Assembly (NCBI RefSeq): GCF_002575655.3
Contig: NC_053036.3
Coordinates: 158,014,627-158,078,626, forward strand
DNA: 64,000 nucleotides
Source: Aegilops tauschii subsp. strangulata
Lineage: Eukaryota > Streptophyta > Magnoliopsida > Poales > Poaceae
Reading direction: 5' to 3'
The notes below the pieces were generated by a model that saw only the letters and a program-made list of their open reading frames with translations, had not been told where the DNA came from and did not search any database. Position 1 is the stretch's first letter, and each line of letters begins with the position of its first letter. Of the stretch, positions 21,129-33,278 are shown piece after piece. The translations under genes were made by a program, and so were the position numbers.

Positions 21129-22080
21129 GATAACCCACAAGTATAGGGGATCGCAACAATTTTCGAGGGTAGAGTATTCAACCCAAATTTATTGATTCGA
21201 CACAAGGGGAGCCAAAGAATATTTGCAAGTATTAGCAATTGAGTTGTCAATTCAACCACACCTGGAGACTAAATATCTGCAGCAGAGTGATCAGTAGCAC
21301 AGTAATATGGTAGTTTGATAGTAGTGGTAACGATAGCATTAGTAATGGTAACAATAGTAGCGGTAGTTTGTAGCAATTGTGACAGTAGTAGCAACAGTAG
21401 TAACTTAGCAAAGATCACTATGTGAAAAAAATCGTAGGCATTGGATCGGTGATGGATAATTATGTTGGATAACATTCATCACATAACAGTGGTAACCTAG
21501 GGCTACACAGAACTAGCTCCAATTCATCAATGTAATATCGGTATGTATTCCGTATTTGGTCATACGTGCTTGCGATAAGAACTTGCATGACATCTTTTGC
21601 CTACCCTCCCATGGTAGCGGGGTCCATAAGGAAACTAAGGGATATTAAGGCCTCCTTTTAATAGAGAAGCAAAAAAAGCATTAACACATAGTGAATACAT
21701 GAACTTCTCAAACTACGGTAATCACCGGAAAGAATCCCAATTATTGTCACCTTGGGGTATGCAGGTCAACGCACGTAATAGGTGCGTATAACCTGCATGA
21801 TAGGATCAATAACACAAATACATTCATGAAAACATAAAGGATTTAGATCTGAAATCATGGCACTCGGGCCCTAGTGACAAGCATTAAGCATAGCAAAGTC
21901 ATAGCAACATCAATATCAGAACATAGTGGATACTAGGGATCAAGCCCTAACAAAACAACTCGATTACATGATAAATCTCAACCAATCCATCACCTTCCAG
22001 CAAGCCTACGAAGGAATTACTCACTCCCGGTGGTGAGCATCATGAAAATGGTGATGTAGGAACGTTGATGATGACGACAG
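21129..22080 (-). repeat. Truncated LTR
   Basis: Starts TGATAACCCACAAG as the LTR at 24637 does but diverges after about 25 bases, so it is a different family. GTAGTAGCAACAGTAGTAAC-type triplet runs lie at 21300-21400. The expected GTATCA end is missing; it joins retroelement interior at about 22080. Confidence 0.5.
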
Positions 22081-24633
22081 CGGAAAGGTGAGAGTGCGTA
22101 TAATCCATGGATTCAACATTAGTCATAAAGAACTCACATACTTATTGCAAAAATCTATTAGTCATCGAAACAAAGTACTACGCGCATGTTCCTAGGGGGG
22201 ATAGATTGGAAGGAAAAGACCATCTCTCGTCCCCAACCACCACTCATAAGGAAGACAATCAATAAATAAACCATGATCCGACTTCATCACATAACGGTTC
22301 ACCATACGTGCATGCTACGGGAATCACAAACTTTAACACAAGTATTTCTCAAATTCGCAACTACTCACTAGCATGACTCTAATATCATCATCCTCATATC
22401 TCAAAACAATAATAAGGAATCAAACTTCTCATAGTATTCAATGCACTTTATATGAAAGTTTTTATTATATCCCTCTTGGATGCCCATCATATTAGGACTA
22501 AACTAATAACCAAAGAAAATTACCATGCTGTTTAAGGACTCTCAAAATGATATAAGTAAAGCATGAGAGTTCAACAATTTCTTCAAAATAAAACTACCGC
22601 TGTGCTCTAAAAAGATATAGGTGAAGCACTAGAGCAAATGACAAACTACTCCAAAAGATATAAGTGAAGATCAATGAGTAGTCGAATAATTATGTAACTA
22701 TGTGAAGACTCTCTAACATTTAAGAATTTCAGATCTTGGGATATTATTCAAACAGCAAGCAAAACAAAGTAAAATGACATTCCAAGAATAGCACATATCA
22801 TGTGAAGAAGCAAAAACTTAGGTTCAACCAAAACTGACCGATCATTGTTGAAGAAGAAAGGTGGGATGCCAACCGGGGCATCCCTAAGCTTAGATGCTTG
22901 AGACTTCTTGAAATATTAGCTAGGGATTCCTTGGGCATCCCCAAGCTTGAGCTTTTGCGTCTCCTTAATTCCTTTCATATCGCGGTTTCCCTAAATCTTA
23001 AAAACTTCATCCGCACAAAACTCAGCAAGAACTCGTGAGATAAGTTAGTATAAATCAACGCATAAACCTTATCATTTTGTACTGTAGAAAATCACTAAAA
23101 TTATAATTTGACATTGCATACTAAATGCCTATGCATATTTAACACTCCTATCCTCAAATAGAATCATTAAACAAGCAAACATATGCAAACAATGCAAACA
23201 TAACAGCAATCTGTCTAAACAGGACAGTCTGTAATGAATGCAAGAGGAATCATACTTCCCTAACTCCAAAAATTCTGAAAAATTACCACACTGTAGATAA
23301 TTTGTTCTTACTCATTGTGTAAAAATTTCAAGATTTTATCATGTTCTGACTATTCACAAATATTCAAAACATAACAGCAAACTTTCTGTTTTCAAACAGC
23401 AACATATAGACTTGTAAAATAAGCATGGTAAAGGCTATACTTGACTTTTTTATTGAACTAAAATATAGAAAACATGTCTCTAAATAACAGAAAGCAAATC
23501 AAACTAAAATTAAATGACGCTCCAAGAAAAACTCATATCATGTGACGAATAAAAATATAGCTCCAAGTGAGATTACCGATAATGTTGGAGACGAAAGAGG
23601 GGATGCCTTCCGGGGCATCCCGAAGCTTAGTTGCTTGGATCTTCCTTGAATATTACCTTGGGTGCCTTGGGCATCCCCAAGCTTAGGGTCTTTACACTCC
23701 TTATTCTCCTCATATCGATATGTCACCCAAAACTTGAAAACTTCAGTCACACAAAACTTAACGGAACTTCGTGAGATGGGTTAGTATGATAAAGAAAAAT
23801 CATTCACTTTGGTACTGTCAAGATAAGATTCATAATTGTTCTCACACAATGCCTACTGTACCTTATCATTTCCACAATTTATATCACTTAATATAAGCTA
23901 TGGGAACACTAAAACAAGCAAACTATGCATTGAAAACAGAATCTGTCAAAAACAGAACAGTCTGTAATGATTTGAACAACAACCATACTTCTGTTACTCC
24001 AAAAATTCTGAAAAATTAGGACAACGTAGAAAATTTGTATACCAATAATGTGTAAAAAATTCAGAATGACTCAAGCTCCAGTGAATTTAAACAATTCTGT
24101 GACTGGAAACAAATGTTTCTGTTTTTGCACAGAATCAAGTCGACTATCATCCACACTATCCCAAAGGCTTTACTTGGCACTTTATTGCAAAAAAGCTATA
24201 AAACATGATTAATACAGTAGCTTAATCATGTGAACTCACAAAAATAGGAGGGTTAAATGTTGGGTTGTCTCCCAACAAGCGCTTTTCTTTAATGCCTTTC
24301 TAGATAGGCATGATGATGTTAATGATGCTCACATAAAAGATAAGAATTGAGACACAATGGGAGCAGCATGAAGCACATGACTAACACATTTATGCCTAAC
24401 CCACTTCCTATGCATAGGAATTTTGTGAGCAACAATTTGTGGGAGCAAGAATCAACTAGCATAGGAATGTAAAGCAAGCAAAACTTCAAGATTTTCAACA
24501 CATAGAAAGGAAACTTGATATTATTGCGATATGTAAAAGTATATGTTCCTCTGTCATAATAATTTTCAGTAGCATCATTAATGAATTCAATAGTATAGCT
24601 ATTACATAAAGCATTCTTTTCATAATGCATAAG
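22081..24633 (-). mobile_element. Interior of the outer minus-strand retrotransposon, part 1
   Basis: Non-coding interior homologous in order to 27575-29230 of the inner element. It has two pairs of GGGGCATCCC-AAGCTT blocks (about 22875, 22932, 23612, 23669) and ends at the target duplication ATAAG (24629-24633), where the inner element is inserted; the interior resumes at 32490. No intact gene. Confidence 0.65.
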
Positions 24634-24636
24634 TCT

Positions 24637-26153
24637 TGATAACCCACAAGTATAGGGGATCAATTGTAACCTCTTTCGATAAGTAAGAGTGTCGAACCCA
24701 ACGAGGAGCTAAAGATAGAACAAATATTCCCTCAAGTTCTATCGACCAACGATACAACTCTACGCACGCTTAACGTTCGCTTTACCTAAAACAAGTATGA
24801 AACTAGAAGTACTTTGTAGGTGTTGTTGGATAGGTTTGCAAGATAATAAAGAGCGTGTAAATAAAAAGTAGGGGCTGTTTAGATAAAGATACAATAAAGT
24901 AAATATAGCGAGTGTGGAAAAGTGGTGGTAGGAGTTGCGAAATTGTCCCTAAGCAATTGACTACTTTACTGGACCGATAGCAAGTTTTATGTGGGAGAGA
25001 CCACTGCAAGCATGTCATCCCTGACTTTGAATTCTATGCACTTATGATTGGAACTATTAGCAAGCATCCGCAACTACTAACATTCATTAAGGTAAATCCC
25101 AACCATAGCATTAAGATATATTGGCCCCCCTTCAATCCCGTATGCATCAATTTCTATGCTAGGTAGAAGCTTCTGTCACTCTTGCCCTCCAATACATAGT
25201 CCTATCAACATACAACTAACCCTATGGTGTGATCCACGTGCGCGCTCATATGATGGGCACCAAAGGACAGCAACATAACCACAAGCAAATTAAATCAATC
25301 ATAGCAATTCATCAAACACCGGTAGGACAACGAAAATCTACTCAGACATCATAGGATGGCAACACATCATTGGATAATAATACGAAGCATAAATCACCAT
25401 GTTCAAGTAGAGGGTACAGCGGATTGCAGGAGAGTGGACCGCTGTAGATAGAGGGGGAAGGTGATGGAGATGTTGGTGAAGATGGCGGAGGTGTTGGTGA
25501 AGATCGCGGTGATGATGATGGTGGCCACGGCAGCGTTCCGGCGCCACCGGAAGAGAAGGGGAGCGGGGGCCCCTTCTTCTTCTTCTTCTTCTTCCTTGAC
25601 CTCCTCCCTAGATGGGATAAGGGTTTCCCCTCTGGTCCTTGGCCTCCATGGCATGGGAGAGGCGAGAGCCCCTCTGAGATTGGACCGATCTCTCTGTCTC
25701 TCTTTGTTTCTGTGCTCTCCTCTTCTGCCCTTTCACTGTTTCGTATATATATGGAGATCCGTAACTCCGATTGGATTGAAACCTTCGCCCAGATTTTTCT
25801 CCGAAAATTAGCTTTCTTGCGGCCAAAGAAGAGCAGCAACCACCTTACGGGTGGCCCACGAGGGGGGCAGGCGTGCCCCCCTGCCTCGTGCCCCCCTCGG
25901 GCACCGTCTCGCATTTATTCTTCTTCCCATATTTGCCAAATATTCCAAAAATATTCTCCGTTCGTTTTTATTCCATTTGGATTCTGTTTGATATGGGGTT
26001 TCTACGAAACATAAAACATGCAACAAACAGGAACTGGCACTGGATCAATATGTTAGTCCCAAAAATAGTATAAAAAGTTGCCAAAAGTATATGAAAGTTG
26101 CATAATATTGGCATGGAACAATCAAAAATTATAGATACGACGGAGACGTATCA
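24637..26153 (-). repeat. 3' LTR of the nested retrotransposon
   Basis: 1517 bp, TGATAACCC to GACGTATCA on the plus strand. ORFs around 25340-26070 are LTR sequence, not genes. Confidence 0.85.
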
Positions 26154-26972
26154 GCATCCCCAAGCTTAATTCCTGCTCGTCCTCGAGTAGGTAAATGATA
26201 TAAAAGATAATTTTTGATGTGGAATGCTACCTAGCATAATCTTGATCACATAATCTAATCATGGCATGAATATTAAGACACGAGTGATTCAAAGCAATAG
26301 TCTATCATTTCACATTAAGACAATAATACTTCAAGCATACTAATAAAGTAATCATGTCTTTTCAAAATAACAGGGCCAAAGAAAGTTATCCCTACAAAAT
26401 CATATAGTCTGGCTATGCTCCATGTTCACCACACAAAATATTCACATCATGCACAACCCCGATGACAAGCCAAGCAATTGTTTCATACTTTTGATGTTCT
26501 CAAACCTTTTCAACTTTCACGCAATACATGAGCGTGAGCCATGGACATAGCACTATAGGTGGAATAGAATATGATGGTGGAGGTTGTGTGGAGAAGACAA
26601 AAAGGAGAAAGTCTCACATCGACGCGGCTATTCAACGGGCTATGGAGATGCCCATCAATTGATGTCAATGTGAGGAGTAGGGATTGGCATGCAATGGATG
26701 CACTAGAGCTATAAGTGTATGAAAGCTCAAACTGAAACTAAGTAGGTGTGCATCCAACTTGCTTGCTCATGAAGACCTAGGGCATTTGAGGAAGCCCATC
26801 ATCGGAATATACAAGCCAAGTTCTATAATGAAAATTCCTACTAGTATATGAAAGTGATAACTCAAGAGACTCTTTATATGAAGAACATGGTGCTACTCTG
26901 AAGCACAAGTATGGTAAAAGGATAGTAACATTGCCCCTTCTCTCTTTTTCTGTCATTTTTTTCTTTCTTTCT

Positions 26973-27000
26973 TATATATATATATATATATATATATATT
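26973..27000. repeat. (TA)n microsatellite
   Basis: About 14 TA units in the retrotransposon interior. Confidence 0.9.
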
Positions 27001-29795
27001 TGGTGGGCTTCTTTGGCCTCTCTTTTTTATTTGGGCTTCTTTGGCCTCTTTTATTTTTTGTAAAGTCCAGAGTCTCATCATAACTTGTGGGGGAATCAGT
27101 CTCCATCATCCTTTCCTCACTGGGGCAATGCTCTAATAATGATGATCATCACACTTTTATTTACTTACAACTCAATATTACAACTCGATATCTAAACACA
27201 GATATGACTCTATATGAATGCCTCCGGTGGTGTACCGGTATGTGCAATGATCTAGCGTAGCAATGACATCAAAAAATGGACAAGCCATGAAAACATCATG
27301 CTAGCTGTCTTACGATCATGCAAAGCAATATGACGATAAATGCTCAAGTCATGTATATGATGATGATGGAATTTGCATGGCAATATATCTCGGAATGGCT
27401 ATGGAAATGCCATAATAGGTAGGTATGGTGGCTGTTTTGAGGAAGATATAAGGAGGCTTTTGTGTGATAGAGCGTATCGTATCACGGGGTTTGGATGCAC
27501 CGGCGAAGTTTGCACCAACTCTTGAGGTGAGAAAGGGCAATGCACGGTACCGAAGAGGCTAGCAATGATGGAAGGGTAAGAGTGCGTATAATCCATGGAC
27601 TCAACATTAGTCATAAAGAACTCACATACTTATTGCAAAAATCTATTAGTCAGCGAAACAAAGTACTACGCGCATGCTCCTAGGGGGATAGATTGGTAGG
27701 AAAAGACCATCGCTCGTCCCCGACCACCACTCATAAGGAAGACAATCAATAAATTAATCATGCTCCGACTTCATCACATAACGGTTCACCATACGTGCAT
27801 GCTACGGGAATCACAAACCTCAACACAAGTATTTCTAATAATCCACAACTACCCACTAGCATGACTCTGATATCACCATCTTTATATCGCAAAACTATTG
27901 CAAGGAATCAAACATATCATATTTAGTGATCTACAAGCTTTATGTAGGATTTTATGACTAACCATGTGAATGACCAGTTCCTATCAGCTCTCTAAATAGA
28001 TATAAGTGAAGCAAGAGAGTTTAATTCTTTCTACAAAAGATATGCCCACGCTCTAACAAATATAAGTGAAGCAAAAGAGCATTCTACAAATGGCGGTTTT
28101 CTATGTGAAGAGAAACAGGCAATCCAAGCTTCAAATGATATAAGCGAAGCACATGAAGCATTCTATAAAGCCATACTCAAAGAATATAAGTGAAGTGCAA
28201 TGAGCATTCTATAAATCAACCAAGGACTACCTCATACCAGCATGGTGCATAAAATAAAAATTAAAACTAAATGCAAAAGACGCTCCAAGATTGCACATAT
28301 CGCATGAACGAAACGAATCCGAAAACATACCGATACTTGTTGAAGAAAGAGGGGATGCCTTCCGGGGCATCCCCAAGCTTAGACGCTTGAGTCCTTGAAT
28401 ATTTACTTGGGGTGACTTGGGAATCCCCAAGCTTGAGCTCTTTCCTCTCCTCCTTTTCCTCATATCGAGACCTTCTCGATCATCGAACACTTCATCCACA
28501 CAAAACTTCAACAGAAAACTCGGTAAGATCCGTTAGTATAATAAAGCAAATCACTACTCTAAGTACTGTTGAAAACCCATTCATATTTTGTTTTTGCATT
28601 ATAGCTACTGTAATATAACTTTTTCATGGCTTAATCCACTGATATGAATCGATAGTTCCATCAAAACAGGCAACCTATCCATCAAAAACAGAATCTGTCT
28701 AAAACAGAACTGTCTGTAATAATCTGAACATTCACCATACTTATGGTACTTGAAAACTTCTGCCAAAATTAGGAAAAATAAAAAAAAATTATAGAAAGAC
28801 AGTGAAGAAAGAATCAGAACCATTTGACGTTCCAGTAAAAAACTAAAAATCACACACTACAGCCAAAGTTTCTGTCCTGCACCATACAAACCAACAAGCA
28901 TTGTAAACATCCTAAAGGCAAACCTTGGCACATTGTTTTTATAATACAATGGAATTGTACAAGGGGATAATTATTTTTGTTGAAAAGTTTCTGTAGTCAA
29001 GATTCACAAAGTTTCCGTGAGCATGAACAAAGTTCAAGGCTAGCTCCCACTTCAACAATGATTGTCTCTCTCACTTTCACTTTCCTTTTTGAAAAAGATT
29101 TAGGTTCCCCTCTTTATTTTTTTGTTTTTAAACTTTATAAAATCACTCAACATAAATAAATGACTCTCTAAAACTCCCGGGTTGTCTCCCTGGCAGCGCT
29201 TTCTTTAAAGCCATTAAGCTAGGCATATAGTGCTCAAGTAGTGAATCCACCCGGATCCCAAGGCATATCAAAGCCAATTTTAATTAACAATGATTTGTAA
29301 TTTAGTAGTGAGCACAAAGCAACATATATCAAGCAATGACGAAGTCTAACTCTCTTCCTATGCATCGGCATGTCATAAAAGAACAATTCATGAACATCAA
29401 GTAAAGGCCAATACATAGCATAAGCAGTTTATTGCAATTTTATCGTGTGGGAAACATAGAGAGGTGGAGATATAGTTCCTCTCTCATAATAATTGCAAGT
29501 AGGAGCAGCAAGCACATGCATATTATATTCATCAAAATCATCATGTGCAACGGTAAAAGGCAACCCATCAATATAATCCTTAATAAGTGCAAACTTCTCC
29601 GATATAGTATAATCGGGAGAATTCAAAAAGATAATGCGTGGGTGCAATAGCAACAATTTCATGTTTAACATAAGGAACTATAGCAAGTTCATCTCCATAA
29701 GCATAATTCATATTGGCATCTTGGCCACAAGCATAGCAAGCATCATCAAAAAGGGATATTTCAAGCGAATCAACGGGATCATAACAATCATCATA

Positions 29796-30511
29796 TCAAT
29801 CATCCTTCAGTAAGCACGAAGGGAAATTAAACAATGTATGGGTTGAAGAGTTACTCTCATTAGAAGGTGGGCACGGGTAGCTAATCTGCTCTTCCTCCTT
29901 TTGTTCTTCGCTCTCCTCATCATCTTTTTCATCCAATGAGCTCACAGTTTCATCAATTTCTTCTTCCATAGACTCCTGCAAAATATTAGTCTCTTCTTGG
30001 ACAGTGGAGGAGTCCTCAATATATGGTTTAACATAGGCATTAGAAGCATAATTATCATAACAATATTCAAGTATGGCAAAATTTTCAGATTTGTAAAGAG
30101 TAGCATCATACGTTTCAATCAAAGAAGGAATTTCATAAGCACCCTTAAAAGCAACAAATTCTTCAATTTGTTGAACATCATAGTAATTATAAACACCCTT
30201 AGCATACGAGGATACGATTCCATTATCAATAAACTCACATTGGTAGGGAAGGTGTTTCTTAGGGTTTTCAGAACAACAAGTAACATCATATATTTCACAT
30301 TAATTCCAAGCGTAGCATTGCAAACGATGAATTTGATCCAGTAAAAGTTTCCCTTTTTCAGATATGCGATGTCGCACATAACAAGCATGTCATCCAAAGA
30401 TTTGCCCTCAACTAAGCTAGTTGGGGTTTCAGCACGAGCACATAGGGATCGAAGTTGATCCAAGTAAAAAGCTTCAGGAGTGTGATAGATTTTGAGTGGT
30501 TCTTCAACCAT
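29796..30511 (-). pseudogene. Degenerate retrotransposon 5' coding remnant
   Basis: Two overlapping minus-strand ORFs, 30511-30119 (130 residues, with IYHTPEAFYLDQLRSLCAR) and 30122-29796 (108 residues, acidic), lie within 150 bp of the primer site, where a Gypsy element has its first gene. They read as one frame-shifted reading region. No zinc knuckle, protease or polymerase motif is visible, so function cannot be given. Confidence 0.45.
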
Positions 30512-30658
30512 TGGTTCAGTAGGTACAACTAATTTTTTTTGGTATTTTGCATTTCCTACCCATAACTAAAGATAGAAAACAACTAAGAACATCAAATAAA
30601 AATTACTTAGTGATAAAGCAAACAAGCACACACGAGAATATTCACCCCACACTATTGC

Positions 30659-30676
30659 TCCCCGGCAACGGCGCCA
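30659..30676 (-). other. Primer binding site, tRNA-Asp-like
   Basis: The minus strand reads TGGCGCCGTTGCCGGGGA, 11 bases from the LTR edge at 30688. This is the usual primer site of many grass Gypsy elements. Confidence 0.8.
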
Positions 30677-30687
30677 GAAAAAGGTCT

Positions 30688-32484
30688 TGATAACCCACAC
30701 GTATAGGGGATCAATTGTAGCCTCTTTCGATAAGTAAGAGTGTCGAACCCAACGAGGAGCTAAAGGTAGAACAAATATTCCCTCAAGTTCTATCGACCAC
30801 CGATACAACTCTACGCACGCTTAACGTTCGCTTTACCTAAAACAAGTATGAAACTAGAAGTACTTTGTAGGTGTTGTTGGATAGGTTTGCAAGATAATAA
30901 AGAGCTTGTAAATCAAAAGTAGGGGCTATTTAGATAAAGACACAATAAAGTAAATATAGCGAGTGTGGAAAAGTGGTGGCAGGAGTTGCGAAATTGTCCC
31001 TAAGCAATTGACTACTTTACTAGACCGATAGCAAGTTTTATGTGGGAGAGCCCACTGCTAGCATGTCATCCCTGACTTGGAATTCTATGCACTTATGATT
31101 GGAACTATTAGCAAGCATCTGCAACTACTAACGTTCATTAAGGTAAAACCCAACCATAGCATTAAGATATATTGGCCCCCCTTCAATCCCGTATGCATCA
31201 ATTTCTATGCTAGGTAGAAGCTTCTGTCACTGTTGCCCTCCAATACATAGTCCTATCAACATACAACTAACCCTATGGTGTGATCCACGCGCGCGCTCAT
31301 ATGATGGGCACCAAAGGACAGCAACATAACCACAAGCAAATTAAATCAATCATAGCAATTCATCAACCACCGATAGGACAACCCAGCATTCAAAGGTGGA
31401 AAGCCATCTTCATGGAGGAGCTCTGTCTTCTCAGATTCAGAATTAAAAAGAGCTATGCTGGAGCATACTGTTTTTGGCTGGATAATCTTGTCCTGTAATC
31501 CTTGTTTCTTAGTTGTTAGTGTTTTTTTCTTTCCTCTTCCTTTTGTCTTCCTTCTTGGCTTATCTCAAGCCTCTTTGTACTTTGGTTCCTTTCTGGGACC
31601 TTACTTTTTTTTAGATTAATATAAACAAAAAAATTGCAGTGGGGTTTTTGCCCTACTGTGTACAGTAAAAAAAATCATAGGATGGCAACACATCATTGGA
31701 TAATAATATGAAGCATAAAGCACCATGTTCAAGTAGAGGGTACAGCGGGTTGCGGGAGAGTGGACCGCTGTAGATAGAGGGGGAAGGTGATGGAGATGTT
31801 GGTGAAGATGGCGGAGGTGTTGGTGAAGATCGCGGTGATGATGATAGTGGCCACGGCAGCGTTCCGGCGCCACCGGAAGAGAAGGGGAGAGGGGGGCCCC
31901 TTCTTCTTCTTCTTCCTAGAACTCCTCCCTAGATGGGAGAAGGGTTTCCGCTCTGGTCCTTGGCCTCCATGGCATGGGAGGGGCGAGATCTCCCCTCCGA
32001 GATTGGATCTGTCTCTTTGTCTCTCTCTGTTTCTGCGCTCTCCTCTTCTGCCCTTTCACTGTTTCGTATATATATGGAGATCCGTAACTCCGATTGGATT
32101 GAAACCTTCGCCCCGATTTTTCTCCAAAAATTAGCTTTCTTGCGACCAAAGAAGAGCAGCAGCCGCCTTACGGGTGGCCCACGAGGGGGGCAGGCGCGCC
32201 CCCATGCCTCGTGCCCCCCTCGGGCACCGTCTCGCGTTGATTCTTCTTCCCATATTTTCCAAATATTCCAAAAAATATTCTCCGTCCGTTTTTATTCCGT
32301 TTGGATTCCGTTTGATATGGGGTTTCTGCGAAACATAAAACATGCAACAAACAGGAACTGGAACTCGGCACTGGATCAATAGGTTAATCCCAAAAATAGT
32401 ATAAAAAGTTGCCAAAAGTATATGAAAGTTGCATAATATTGGCATGGAACAATCAAGAATTATAGATACGATGGAGACGTATCA
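30688..32484 (-). repeat. 5' LTR of the nested retrotransposon, with a LINE insert
   Basis: 1797 bp; longer than its partner because of an insert at about 31388-31672. Otherwise the two LTRs align closely. Confidence 0.85.
31388..31672 (+). mobile_element. 5'-truncated LINE in the 5' LTR
   Basis: About 290 bp ending in an A run after GTGTACAGT. The other LTR lacks it and instead has about 17 bases (AAAATCTACTCAGACA region, near 25332) that are missing here, so the insertion came with a small target deletion and no duplication is seen. Confidence 0.7.
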
Positions 32485-32883
32485 ATAAGCATAGAAATTT
32501 TTTTAATCTTCACATAAGCAAATTTCTTCTCATGAATAGTAGTGGGAGCAAACTCAACAAAATAACTATCGTGTGAGGCATAATGCAATGGAAAATTAAA
32601 ATCATGATAACAAGTTTCATGGTTATCATTATTGTTTATAACGTAAATTCATCACAATAATCATCATAGATAGCAACTTTGTTCTCATAATCAATTGGAA
32701 CCTCTTCCGAAATAGTGGATTCATCACTAAATAAAGTCATGACCTCTCCAAATCCACTTTCATAATATCACAATAAGATTCAACACCCTCCAAAATAGTG
32801 GGACCATTACTACCTAGAGTTGACACTCTTCCAAACCCACATTCATCAATATAATCATCATAAATAGGTGGCATGCTATCATC

Positions 32884-33153
32884 CTAATAATTTTGCTCAT
32901 CAAAACTTGGGGGACAAAAAATATCATCTTCATCAAACATAGCATCCCCAAGCTTGTGGCTTTCCATATCATTAGCATCATGGATATTCAAAGAATTCAT
33001 ACTAACAACATTGCAATCGTGCTCATCATTCAAATATTTAGTGCCAAACATTTTATAAACTTCTTCTTCTAACACTTGGGCACAATTTTCCTTTCCATCA
33101 TTTTGACGAAAGATATTAAAAAGATGAAGCATATGAGGCAACCTCAATTCCAT
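32884..33153 (-). pseudogene. Short 5' coding remnant of the outer retrotransposon
   Basis: 89 residues, opening ATG GAA-type start with MELRLPHMLHLFNIFRQ and an acidic C-terminus. I recognise no domain. It lies about 100 bp from the primer site, as the first gene of a Gypsy element would. Confidence 0.4.
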
Positions 33154-33250
33154 TTTTTTATAGTTTTCTTTTATAAACTAAACTAGTGATAAAACAAGAA
33201 ACTAAAAGATTCGATTGCAAGATCTAAAGATATACCTTCAAGCACTAACC

Positions 33251-33268
33251 TCCCCGGCAACGGTGCTA
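33251..33268 (-). other. Decayed primer binding site
   Basis: Minus-strand TAGCACCGTTGCCGGGGA differs from the intact site at 30659-30676 by two G-to-A changes. It lies 10 bases from the LTR at 33279. Confidence 0.7.
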
Positions 33269-33278
33269 GAAAAGAGCT

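Larger units (their letters stand above)
26154..30687 (-). other. Interior of the nested retrotransposon
   Basis: Starts with the polypurine tract complement (CATCCCCAAGCTT), has a (TA)n run at 26973-27000, a hairpin/polypurine-like pair at 28350-28440, and degenerate coding remnants near the primer site. No full gag or pol is recognised. Confidence 0.7.
24634..32484 (-). mobile_element. Complete nested LTR retrotransposon, ~7.85 kb
   Basis: LTRs at 24637-26153 and 30688-32484 are highly similar over their length. The primer site left of the right LTR (30659-30676, minus-strand TGGCGCCGTTGCCGGGGA) and the AAGCTTGGGGATGC tract beside the left LTR fix a minus orientation. Flanks are ATAAG on both sides (24629-24633 and 32485-32489) if three bases, TCT, are counted with the left LTR. 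The interior lacks an intact gag-pol, so the element is non-autonomous or decayed. Confidence 0.85.
32490..33278 (-). mobile_element. Interior of the outer minus-strand retrotransposon, part 2
   Basis: Continues the interior broken at 24633. It contains an 89-residue ORF (32884-33153, MELRLPHMLHLFNIF to DEQNY) close to the primer site, related in position to the coding remnant of the inner element, and ends with a mutated primer site. Confidence 0.65.

Noticed and set aside
21129..22080. 3' LTR partner of 33279-34952
   Set aside because: The two sequences do not align beyond short general similarity, so they are different families.
25340..26030. ORFs up to 190 residues in and beside the left LTR, repeated at 31616-32445
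   Set aside because: They lie within LTR sequence, recur in the partner LTR and shift with indels.
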